Origin: Elusimicrobiota bacterium
GTDB lineage: Bacteria > Elusimicrobiota > Elusimicrobia > UBA1565 > JACRDR01
DNA: 64,000 nucleotides
Direction of reading: 5' to 3'
Assembly (NCBI GenBank): GCA_016194745.1
Contig: JACQBA010000011.1
Span: forward strand, 248,001-312,000
The translations under genes and the position numbers were made by a program. The number at the start of each line of letters is the position of its first letter. Position 1 is the first letter of the stretch. Under the pieces are notes generated by a model that saw nothing but the letters and a program-made list of their open reading frames with translations, had not been told where the DNA came from and searched no databases. This document shows, in pieces, positions 25,193-32,862 of the stretch.

Positions 25193-26315
25193 GCATCCGC
25201 CGAGCCTCTTGGGCGCGGCGGCTTTTCTTCTGCTCACGCTCCCCGCGTCTATCCAAGCCGCGGACGCGCCGGCCGGGCCGTCGATCTATCGGCGCGACGA
25301 GCTCGACCTCATCGTAAAGACGCAGGAGGCAAAGCGGCCGCGCATCGCGGCGGTCTTGGATCTCCTTGACGTCAAGCCCGGGATGGAGATCTTGGACATC
25401 GGGGCGGGAACCGGGCAGCAGGCGTACTCGATGGCCGAGCGCCTCGCGGGAACCGGGCACGTATTCGCCACCGACGTCGACGCCCGTCTGCTGGAGTACG
25501 TTCGGGCGCAGGCGAAGGAACGGAAGCTGACGAACGTGAGCGCCCATCTCGTTTCCAAGGACGGCCTGGATCCGTTCTATCTCAAGAACCGGTACGATCT
25601 CGTGCTTCTGTACGACGTCTTGAACTACATTCCGAAGCGGGTCGATTATCTAAGGAAGCTTCGGGAGCGATTGAATCCGAACGGCCGCGTCGTTGTCGTG
25701 GCGGCAGACGGCGCCCAGGAGCGCGCGTTCTACGCCGAGGACGTCGCGGATTGGAACGGCTTATCGTCCTGGATCGTGAGCCGCTCATCCGGTAGTCCGC
25801 TGGGGCGGATCGTGCGGGGCCCCCTGCTCGCCGCGTTCGGCTCCGCGCCGTCCGCCGAGGACCCGAGTGTGCGGCGGGCCATTCTGTTTCATTTGAATCG
25901 CGCCGCCGATCTTCCCTATTTTTCAGCGTTCGCCAAGGACGGGCTCCGCCTGGACGACGGGCTGCGGTTCTCGGAGCAGGAGGAATCCTACGGGCTGTGG
26001 GCGCTCCGACGGCTAACTTTGGGAGACGTGACGCACCGGGATTTGACGCAGGTCGAGTATATGCTCGTCCAGCTCATGCGGAACCTGAACAAGCTGATCC
26101 TCATTCAGGAACTCCGGCCCTTCTTGGCCCACGAACCGCCCGGGCCGTATGTCTCGCCGGCTCCAGAGGCGCAATGGCACCTAGAACACCACCGTCACGT
26201 CGAGGAGATGGAGGCGGCGGGCTTCGCCCTCGCCGCGAAACACGCGTTGCCTCCGTTCCAAGCGGTGTGGATCTTTAGCGCGTCTGTTCCCGCGGACCTG
26301 AAAAAGGCGCCTTAG
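25170..26315 (+). CDS. Exported class I SAM-methyltransferase-like protein, paralogue B
   Basis: 381 residues. ATG 25170 lies inside the 3' end of the papain-like gene. Signal peptide PSLLGAAAFLLLTLPASIQA. Motif I ILDIGAGTGQQAYS, strand-2 acid FATDVD, YDLVLLYDVLNYI, LRERLNPNGRVVVV. Colinear with paralogue A at 10885, including the C-terminal helical extension. The last 4 bases overlap the facing TRAP gene. Unusual for its combination of a leader peptide with an intact SAM-binding loop. Confidence 0.75.
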   Translation: MSGRAGFKHPPSLLGAAAFLLLTLPASIQAADAPAGPSIYRRDELDLIVKTQEAKRPRIAAVLDLLDVKPGMEILDIGAGTGQQAYSMAERLAGTGHVFATDVDARLLEYVRAQAKERKLTNVSAHLVSKDGLDPFYLKNRYDLVLLYDVLNYIPKRVDYLRKLRERLNPNGRVVVVAADGAQERAFYAEDVADWNGLSSWIVSRSSGSPLGRIVRGPLLAAFGSAPSAEDPSVRRAILFHLNRAADLPYFSAFAKDGLRLDDGLRFSEQEESYGLWALRRLTLGDVTHRDLTQVEYMLVQLMRNLNKLILIQELRPFLAHEPPGPYVSPAPEAQWHLEHHRHVEEMEAAGFALAAKHALPPFQAVWIFSASVPADLKKAP

Positions 26316-27388
26316 CGCCCGTCTACGCGCGCGACGTTCCTCTGGTCCTTGCGCGCGGGGCCGTCCTTTGGAGCTTCCTCCTCGATGCCGTCGATCACCG
26401 CGGAGCCGATGATCTCCGCGAACATCCTGCGCACCGGCATCGAGAGTTCCTTCAACTGCGCGCGTTCGGCTTCGGGAAGGCTCCGAAACGTTCCTCCGCG
26501 TCTGCCGTAGAGGCGCCGAATCCCCTCGTTTTCGCGGATCGTTTCGCCGCGCTCGAACGCGGAAGCGGCTTCGGCGGCGGAGGTGATGATCTTCCGGTCT
26601 TGGGCGGATAGGGATTCCAAGAAGGGCTTGTTGATCAGCATCACGGTGACGAAGAAATTGTGCCCGAGATCGGTCAGCGCCGGAAGTTCGTGGAAGAGCC
26701 GCTGGCCTTGGTAGAAATTGTAGGTCGTTTCCACGGCGTCCACGTCGCCGCTCTCGAGAAGCCCCAAAGAGCTCTCTCGCGGTCCCGAGACCGGCACGGC
26801 TCCCCAGGACTTGAACTGCTCGGCCAAAATTGGATTTTCGACGACATGGATTCTAAGGCCGCGGAGCGACTTCGGATCCAAGGGCTTGCGCGAAGCCACC
26901 ACGCGAAATCCGCCGCTGTAGGTGTAGCCGAGCACCGTCAACTGCTTATCCGCCAGTCTCTCCGCCATCAGGCGTCCGGCCGGCCCGGTCACGACGCGCT
27001 CCGCGTGCGCGTAATCCCTGATCAGATACGGGATGTCGAAGGCCGCCAGGCGCGGCTCAAAAACGTCGGCCACGACGTCGCCTTGTAGGTCGCACATCTC
27101 CATCTCGCCGGCCGCGACTTTTTTGAGGGCCGCGGTGGCGCGTCCCCGCCGGAACCCGTCCAGCGTCGCAATGTCGACCAGTGAGACTCGCAGCCTGCCG
27201 GAGCTTCGGGCCTCGACGTCCTTCTTGAACTTTTTCGCGGCCAGCACGTAGGCGGAAGCGGAGCCGTCATGGTGATAGATGATGCCGAAGCGGATTTCCC
27301 TTGGGGAGGGATCGCCCGCGGCGACTTGGGCCGCAAGCAGCGTCGTATATAAGGTGACGGAGAGCGCAAGAGCGCAAAGGCGAACCAT
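26312..27388 (-). CDS. TRAP-type (DctP family) solute-binding protein, paralogue 8
   Basis: 358 residues from ATG 27388; an in-frame ATG/GTG at 27406 lies inside the -10 region and is less likely. Signal peptide MVRLCALALSVTLYTTLLAAQVAA. Motifs FGIIYHHDGSASAYV, FDIPYLIRDYAHAE, YTYSGGF and GHNFFVT place it with paralogues 1 and 2. The clamp Arg is His (LRIHVV, residue 181). A promoter TTGACA, 17 bp, CACACT ends 6 bases before the ATG, so translation is probably leaderless, unlike most TRAP genes here. Monocistronic. Confidence 0.85.
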   Translation of the reverse strand: MVRLCALALSVTLYTTLLAAQVAAGDPSPREIRFGIIYHHDGSASAYVLAAKKFKKDVEARSSGRLRVSLVDIATLDGFRRGRATAALKKVAAGEMEMCDLQGDVVADVFEPRLAAFDIPYLIRDYAHAERVVTGPAGRLMAERLADKQLTVLGYTYSGGFRVVASRKPLDPKSLRGLRIHVVENPILAEQFKSWGAVPVSGPRESSLGLLESGDVDAVETTYNFYQGQRLFHELPALTDLGHNFFVTVMLINKPFLESLSAQDRKIITSAAEAASAFERGETIRENEGIRRLYGRRGGTFRSLPEAERAQLKELSMPVRRMFAEIIGSAVIDGIEEEAPKDGPARKDQRNVARVDGR

Positions 27389-27394
27389 AATGGG

Positions 27395-27423
27395 AGTGTG
27401 CCCCACGCGCGCGGCTTTGTCAA
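27395..27423 (-). promoter_or_regulatory. Promoter of TRAP gene 8
   Basis: Minus strand: TTGACA (27423-27418), 17 bp, CACACT (27400-27395), then 6 bases to the ATG. Leaderless layout. Confidence 0.65.
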
Positions 27424-27436
27424 TGCGGGAAGCGTC

Positions 27437-27465
27437 TTGTCGACGTAAGATCGATCTGATACGCT
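27437..27465 (+). promoter_or_regulatory. Promoter of papain-like gene B
   Basis: TTGTCG (27437-27442), 17 bp, TACGCT (27460-27465) with an upstream TG. ATG 27476 begins 11 bases after the -10. Confidence 0.5.
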
Positions 27466-27475
27466 CCTTGTCGAG

Positions 27476-29107
27476 ATGAGCCGCGTCTTGGGACTTGCCC
27501 TCGTCGTAGCCGCGCTCTCGTGGCCGGCGGCCGGCATTGCGAACGCCGCCGCCTGCGGCGATGCCGGGCGAAAAGGCCCATTGGGTCTAGAGGGCGTGGA
27601 TTTCGACAAGTGGACGAACGAGCTTTGGGACGCGAAGGAGATCCCACCGGCTTGGTCCACGCTGCCCAAGGACTCTATGTTGGCGAACCACGCGGTCGCC
27701 AGGGTCATTTCGACTTCATTTATTGAGATGGAGGGGGTATGCGCCTCCGCCGACGTCCTCCTCAAGCTGCTGCCCGCCTTATGCGCCCGCGCGGAAACGT
27801 GCCGGTCGCTGATCGGAGGCCTGCTCCTGGCGCGTCAGCGGATTCGCGAGTCCTTGCCTTTGGACACGCCGAGGGACAAGATCGACCCGGCCGTGCGGGA
27901 CAGATTGCTGCTGCTCGATGCGTTCGCCGTTGAGGCGGCGATCTTGATGGCGAGGAAGTTCCCGGATACGCAGGCGTTCTTATCGATGCAATATCAGCCT
28001 CCTCAGGGGACGCCGTGTCCAGGGAGGCAGATCGCGATGCCGCCGTATATCGGCGGATCGATGTGCCACGGCGACGTGATCATCGCCGAAAAGTGGAGCC
28101 CCTACGGGGTCTTCGGCCGCGCGGACGACCTCCTTCCCAGCTACTTCATGCATTCGGCCGTCGCGTACGTGCCCGAGAACTACGAGGGAGCGCCGAAGGT
28201 CATCGATTCGAACCTGGACCGGGGCCTGATGGTCCGTCCTTTCGCGGAGAGCTTTCCGACGAAGCAGACGTGGCGCGTGCGCGTGTACCGGCTGCGGGGG
28301 GCTCCCGGTGAGGAGAAATCGGCGCTTCGCGCCAAGCTGCACGCGGGCATCGATCTGGTCGAGAAGAAGATGGCGGAAGCCGCGGGCGGAAGCCCCGAGA
28401 AGAAATCGGCGGCGCCGTTCGATTTCGAGGCGAACATGAAGGACCCTAACCGCGTCTTCTGCGCCGAGGCGGTGCTGGACGCGTACGAACTCGCCGGCTT
28501 CTCCGGCTGGCTGAATCCATACCCGGCCGAACTTTGGCGGAGAAACCTAAAGAACGAGGCGATCGGCAGCTTCATGGTCGACGCCGCCGGCATGGATCCC
28601 GACGGGTTCCCGGGCCCCGGAGTCGTCGATCTCAATGCGCGCTACGAATTGGTGCTCGAGGCTCTCAACGGCCGCGGTCTGGACTTCGACCATGTGGGCG
28701 AAGCTGTGATCGAGGCGTTCCTCGACCGAATCCGGGAGAAAGATGAGCGGCTGGCGAGATATCGGGAGAAGGTGCTGCGCCTTCCCACGGGTCCGGCGAC
28801 TCGGTTCCGGATACTGAAGATCGCCGCCACCGTAGGCACTCCGAACAGGCTGAGCCGCGCGGCGGGCGCCCTGCGGAACATCGCCCTCGACGGCGTCACC
28901 GAACGGAGCGCGGTCTCCTTTTTCGTCTTGTTCGGCAATATCCTCGCTCCCGAGGGGGTGGGTCCGGCGTCGGCGATCCGCAAGAGGGTCGCCAAGCTCG
29001 AAAGCGAGAGAAAGCGCAGCTTGGGCGCCAACGAGATCCGCAAAATCGCCGACGAGGAAATGAAGGCCAATCTCGACGTGATCGACGAATGGCTGAAGCG
29101 ATTTTGA
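27476..29107 (+). CDS. Exported permuted papain-like (YiiX/NlpC-P60-like) protein, paralogue B
   Basis: 543 residues; signal peptide MSRVLGLALVVAALSWPAAGIANA. Colinear with paralogue A: shared GLEGVDFDKWT segment, GDVIIAEKWS, His226 in FMHSAVAYV, Cys329 in VFCAEAVLDAYELAG, SGWLNPYPAELWRR, and a C-terminal GVTERSAV-FF segment. The third catalytic residue is not obvious. Followed after 50 bases by the THI5-type binding protein gene, which has its own promoter. Secreted peptidase/amidase activity is an inference from the fold. Confidence 0.7.
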   Translation: MSRVLGLALVVAALSWPAAGIANAAACGDAGRKGPLGLEGVDFDKWTNELWDAKEIPPAWSTLPKDSMLANHAVARVISTSFIEMEGVCASADVLLKLLPALCARAETCRSLIGGLLLARQRIRESLPLDTPRDKIDPAVRDRLLLLDAFAVEAAILMARKFPDTQAFLSMQYQPPQGTPCPGRQIAMPPYIGGSMCHGDVIIAEKWSPYGVFGRADDLLPSYFMHSAVAYVPENYEGAPKVIDSNLDRGLMVRPFAESFPTKQTWRVRVYRLRGAPGEEKSALRAKLHAGIDLVEKKMAEAAGGSPEKKSAAPFDFEANMKDPNRVFCAEAVLDAYELAGFSGWLNPYPAELWRRNLKNEAIGSFMVDAAGMDPDGFPGPGVVDLNARYELVLEALNGRGLDFDHVGEAVIEAFLDRIREKDERLARYREKVLRLPTGPATRFRILKIAATVGTPNRLSRAAGALRNIALDGVTERSAVSFFVLFGNILAPEGVGPASAIRKRVAKLESERKRSLGANEIRKIADEEMKANLDVIDEWLKRF

Positions 29108-29122
29108 CCGCATCGGCCCAAA

Positions 29123-29151
29123 TTGACAGTTACACGCCGAACCGTTATACT
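29123..29151 (+). promoter_or_regulatory. Consensus promoter of the THI5-type binding protein operon
   Basis: TTGACA (29123-29128), 17 bp, TATACT (29146-29151), 6 bases, ATG 29158. A near-perfect sigma-70-type promoter placing the start codon at the expected transcription start. Confidence 0.85.
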
Positions 29152-29157
29152 CCGAGG

Positions 29158-30219
29158 ATGGCCCTTTTGAGTGAACGAGCGGTCTTTCTAGGCCTAGTTC
29201 ACGCCCTCCTATTCGCGGGGGCCGCGTCCGCGGCGGCGACTCCGATCCAGGTTTGCGTGCCGGAATGGAAGGAGGAGATACTCACCACGCACATCGTAGC
29301 CGCGCAAGAGAGAGGGTTCTTCGCGGACGCAGGGCTCGAGGCGGACATTCGATTCCTTCCCTACGCCCAGCCCGGAATAGATCCCTATTACATCTCCGAC
29401 GCGAACGTGGCCAGGCTCACCGCGGATGGGTCCTCGAAATGCCAGTTCGGCTCGACCACGATCGATGCCGTTCTCTTGGAGTCGCTCCCCGGAAGCGCTC
29501 TCAAGCCGGTCCAGTTCTACCTGTACGGATTGGATTACGACACCCATCTGGTCGTGAGCAACGGCTCGAAGATCCGCTCCGTGGCGGACCTCAAGGGCAA
29601 GAAAGTGCGGCTCGGCCCGCTGCTGACGCGTCTGGCGATGCGCCGCATGCTCAAGAAGTCGGGCTTGGACATGAGCGACATCAAGGTCGTGGCGCTCAAG
29701 TCCGGCGACGTCCTGGAGAAGCTCACCTCCGGCGAGATCGACGCGGCCATCACCTACCGGCCAAACATGGCGCTGTTGCTCGCCAGCGGCAAAGTGACGA
29801 TCCTCGAGCAGAATGTGATCGGGCGCTACGTCATGCCCTATGCGCCCCATTCCATGGTAGTCGTCAACGCCGAGTTCGCGAGAAAAAACCCGCAGGCAGT
29901 CGAGAAATTCTCCGCGGCGCTGCGCAAGGCGGACGCCTATTTGAACGAGAACCCGGCCGAGTTCATCCGCACGCTTCAGCGCCGCAGGATTTTCCTGTGG
30001 AAGGGACAGCCTCTGGACGAGCCGTGGATCGAACGGAGCGCCTCCCTCATGGGCAATACCCGCATCCACGAGGCGTCCGACAGGATCAAGGACGGCGAAC
30101 GGCAGGTGTCCATCCTGGACAGCGTGGAAAAATTCCGAAAACTCTTGGTGGAAGATTGGTACCTGCCCGATGAACCGGACCGAACGCATCTGGCGGCCTG
30201 GAGAGCGTTTGGGCTTTAA
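29158..30219 (+). CDS. ABC-type solute-binding protein, NMT1/THI5-SsuA family
   Basis: 353 residues from ATG 29158 (a longer frame starts before the promoter and is rejected). Signal peptide through AGAASAAA. Family features: VCVPEWKEEILTTHIVAAQERGFFADAGL, DLKGKKVRLG, SGEIDAAITYRP. These proteins bind thiamine precursors, sulfonates, nitrate or similar small ligands for SsuBC-type importers. No permease is adjacent; the only candidates in the window are the ABC genes at 18009-19546. It overlaps the CRTAC1-like gene by 50 bases. Confidence 0.85.
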   Translation: MALLSERAVFLGLVHALLFAGAASAAATPIQVCVPEWKEEILTTHIVAAQERGFFADAGLEADIRFLPYAQPGIDPYYISDANVARLTADGSSKCQFGSTTIDAVLLESLPGSALKPVQFYLYGLDYDTHLVVSNGSKIRSVADLKGKKVRLGPLLTRLAMRRMLKKSGLDMSDIKVVALKSGDVLEKLTSGEIDAAITYRPNMALLLASGKVTILEQNVIGRYVMPYAPHSMVVVNAEFARKNPQAVEKFSAALRKADAYLNENPAEFIRTLQRRRIFLWKGQPLDEPWIERSASLMGNTRIHEASDRIKDGERQVSILDSVEKFRKLLVEDWYLPDEPDRTHLAAWRAFGL

Positions 30220-31999
30220 GGCCCGCAAACACGCCGGGCTGCTCGTCGTGGCGGCGGTGATGGGCCCCGGTCTCCTCGTGCAGGACAGGGCCTACCGACG
30301 CACCCCGCACATCAGCGGCCACCTGGATTTGACGCCCACCTCCACCGTGGGCTTCAAGCTCGTCGAGGTCTCGCACGAAGTCGGCGTCGAGAACATTCAT
30401 CGCCGAGCCACCGTGCGCGCCGGCGCCGGGGCCGTCGCCAAGATCGCCGGCGTCGGGCCGAACTCGAGACTTGCGACGCTCGGAGCGAGCGTGGCGGTCG
30501 TGGATTTCGACGACGACGGCTGGCCGGACGTCTATGTCACCAACTCCGAGACCGGCTCCGCCAACAAGCTCTTCCGCAACAACCGCGACGGGACCTTCAC
30601 CGACGTCGCCGATAAGGTCGGCCTGGCTTATGTCAACGAGCCGGCGGGGTCGCTGCGGCCGCTGTTCTTCGACATGGACAACGACGGCCGCAAGGACCTC
30701 CTGCTGACGACATTTGGCTGCCCGAAGATCTTCCGAAATACGGGGAAGCGCTTTGAGGAGGTGAAGGACGCGGGCAACTTCACCTGCGGCGGGAGCTGGG
30801 CGTCCAACGCCATCGACGTGGACGGCGACGGGCGCCTCGACATCGTCATGGCGTATCGCTACGCCCTCACGAAGGGCCAGCGGCCGAAGTTCGTGATGCA
30901 CGTCCACAGCACGGCCCACATCGACCCGGGCCCGCTGGCGGTGTATCGGAACGTCGGCGGAAAGTTCAAGCGAATCCCGGGCGATCTCGGACTGCGCAAT
31001 GACCGCGGCTTCATCCATGCCGTGGGCGCCTACGATCTCCGCGGCACAGGGCGCTCGGACATCCATATGGCGCGAGACTGGGCCCACGACCTGCTTTATT
31101 ACAACGAGGGCGGCGGCGCGTTTCGGGACGCTTCCGACGCGATCGAGCAGAAGTACAGCCTGAGCGGGATGAGTTCGGAGATCGCCGACTCCGACAACGA
31201 CGGCGTCCCGCGGATCATGTCGACGAACGTCTTCGAACCCGGCGTCACCGTGACCGGGAACATCCTTTGGAAGGCGGTCCGCCCGGACCGCTACCGCGAC
31301 GAGGCCGGTCCGGCCGGCGTCCTCAACTGCGGCTTCGCCTGGGGAGCGAAGTGGATCGATCTCGACAACGACGGCCTGCAGGACCTGGTGGTCGCCAACG
31401 GCTTCGTGACCGGGCCTACGACCAAGAACTACATCTTCGCGGCGATGAGCATATCGCAGGGCGCGCAGGAGATCGTCAAGCATCCGGAGCTTTGGCCCCC
31501 GCTCACGACCCGCTCCCTTCACGGGCGCCAGCAGGATTGCGTGTTCCTGAACAAGGGAGGGGGCAGCTTCCGTGACGTCTCGGGCGAAGCCGGCATCGAC
31601 CGGGACCTACTGGACGGCCGTGCCGTGGCGGCCATCGACTATCTCAACAACGGCCGGCCGGCGCTCATCGTCTCCAACGACGCGCAGGCCCTTCGCTTCT
31701 ATCGCAACGATCCGATCGGCGCCGCGGGCGCCTGGATCGGCTTCAAGCTGGTCGGGACGAAGCGCAATCCCGACGCCTGGGGTTCCAAGGTGACGCTGCG
31801 CTTGGCGGACGGCCGCGTGATGACGCGCGAGCTGCAGCCGGGCAACGGCTTCATGAGCCAGAGCGACGACCGGCTCCACTTCGGGCTCGGCGGCGGGCCC
31901 GCGATCGATTCGATCGAGGTGCGCTGGCCGTCGGGCCGGAGGCAGGAGCTGTCCGGCATGGCCCCGGGCCGCTACCACACAGTCAAGGAGCCTTCCTGA
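30170..31999 (+). CDS. CRTAC1-like FG-GAP/VCBS repeat protein with ASPIC/UnbV C-terminal domain
   Basis: 609 residues. ATG 30170 lies in the 3' end of the upstream gene. A membrane/signal helix near residues 20-38 (HAGLLVVAAVMGPGLLV). Repeated calcium-binding beta-propeller loops: DFDDDGWPDVYVTN, DMDNDGRKDLLLT, DVDGDGRLDIVMA, DSDNDGVP, DLDNDGLQDLVVAN. The C terminus is the ASPIC/UnbV domain (WIGFKLVGT...DAWGSKVTLRLADG...LHFGLG...IEVRWPSGRRQEL). Likely an exported propeller protein. It overlaps the RnfD-like gene through CTGA. Confidence 0.85.
   Translation: MNRTERIWRPGERLGFKARKHAGLLVVAAVMGPGLLVQDRAYRRTPHISGHLDLTPTSTVGFKLVEVSHEVGVENIHRRATVRAGAGAVAKIAGVGPNSRLATLGASVAVVDFDDDGWPDVYVTNSETGSANKLFRNNRDGTFTDVADKVGLAYVNEPAGSLRPLFFDMDNDGRKDLLLTTFGCPKIFRNTGKRFEEVKDAGNFTCGGSWASNAIDVDGDGRLDIVMAYRYALTKGQRPKFVMHVHSTAHIDPGPLAVYRNVGGKFKRIPGDLGLRNDRGFIHAVGAYDLRGTGRSDIHMARDWAHDLLYYNEGGGAFRDASDAIEQKYSLSGMSSEIADSDNDGVPRIMSTNVFEPGVTVTGNILWKAVRPDRYRDEAGPAGVLNCGFAWGAKWIDLDNDGLQDLVVANGFVTGPTTKNYIFAAMSISQGAQEIVKHPELWPPLTTRSLHGRQQDCVFLNKGGGSFRDVSGEAGIDRDLLDGRAVAAIDYLNNGRPALIVSNDAQALRFYRNDPIGAAGAWIGFKLVGTKRNPDAWGSKVTLRLADGRVMTRELQPGNGFMSQSDDRLHFGLGGGPAIDSIEVRWPSGRRQELSGMAPGRYHTVKEPS
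31985..31990 (+). promoter_or_regulatory. Shine-Dalgarno fixing a CTG start
   Basis: AAGGAG, 5 bases before CTG 31996, at the 3' end of the CRTAC1-like gene. No ATG/GTG/TTG follows at usable spacing. Confidence 0.6.
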
Positions 32000-32862
32000 A
32001 GAACGCGGCGGGTGGTTGGATCTGGCCGAAGGCGGACGACGCGCGCCTGCGCATCGTCGTGTTCCTGCTCGCTTTCGACGTCTACGCCCTGACCGCGCCC
32101 TACTTCAGCCGCAGGTCCGCGCAGCACATCGCGTCGATGGCGACGTGCATCGCGCTGGATCTTCTGTTGCTCCGCTTCAAGAAGGGAGTCCGGCTGATCC
32201 CGCTGAGCGGATTCATCACCTCCCTCGGCATTCTGCTCCTGTGCGACTCTCCGTACGTTTGGCCCTACGCCGTGATCGCGGCGATCTCGATCTTGTCCAA
32301 GCACTTCATCACGATCGACGGCCGGCACGTCTTCAATCCGAACAACTTCGGGATGGTGGTCGGCCTCCTGTTCATGAGCCAGTGGATGGTGACGGACCCC
32401 GGCCGCTGGGGGAACTCGATCGCCGGCATGGCGCTCATCGCCTGTCTCGGCGCGTGGGTGGTCTCCGGCGCGCGCCGGCTGCCGGCGTCGGCCTCGTACG
32501 TGGGCGCGTTCGTGATCGGCGGCTTCATCCGTTCATGGATCACGGGGCAGCCGGTCTGGCGTCCGCTCATCCCGATGACGGGCGCGGCCTTCAACCTATT
32601 CACCTTCTATATGATCACGGATCCGGCGACTTGCCCGCCCGAGACCAAGAAGCAGGCGTCGTTCGGAGCGCTGTGCGGCGCGCTCGACGCGACGTTCAGG
32701 CACTTCGAGAACCTGTACTCCCCGTTCTTCGCGCTGTTTATTACCTGCGGCGCGTGGCGGACGCTGGATTGGGCGGGGGAGTCCGCGGCGGACTACGTCA
32801 GGCGACGATTCCCTGCTCGCGCAGGTAATGCCGGATTTTCGACCGCGCGCGCGCGGTCTTGA
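31996..32862 (+). CDS. RnfD/NqrB-like integral membrane protein (probable CTG start)
   Basis: 288 residues if started at CTG 31996, which overlaps the upstream stop as CTGA and has AAGGAG 5 bases ahead. The next standard start (GTG 32059) would delete the WPKADDARLRIVVFLL segment that corresponds to the family's conserved N-terminal DPR region. Polytopic; motifs GRHVFNPNNFGMVVGLLF and PMTGAAFNLFTFYMITDPAT resemble the RnfD/NqrB subunits that carry covalent FMN and move Na+/H+ during electron transfer. Other Rnf/Nqr subunits are absent. Its 3' 65 bases overlap the convergent rsh gene. Confidence 0.75.
   Translation: MKNAAGGWIWPKADDARLRIVVFLLAFDVYALTAPYFSRRSAQHIASMATCIALDLLLLRFKKGVRLIPLSGFITSLGILLLCDSPYVWPYAVIAAISILSKHFITIDGRHVFNPNNFGMVVGLLFMSQWMVTDPGRWGNSIAGMALIACLGAWVVSGARRLPASASYVGAFVIGGFIRSWITGQPVWRPLIPMTGAAFNLFTFYMITDPATCPPETKKQASFGALCGALDATFRHFENLYSPFFALFITCGAWRTLDWAGESAADYVRRRFPARAGNAGFSTARARS

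Noticed and set aside
2613..27388. A complete TRAP transporter operon
   Set aside because: No DctQ- or DctM-like membrane protein is encoded; the only transport membrane components near are the ABC pair at 18009-19546.
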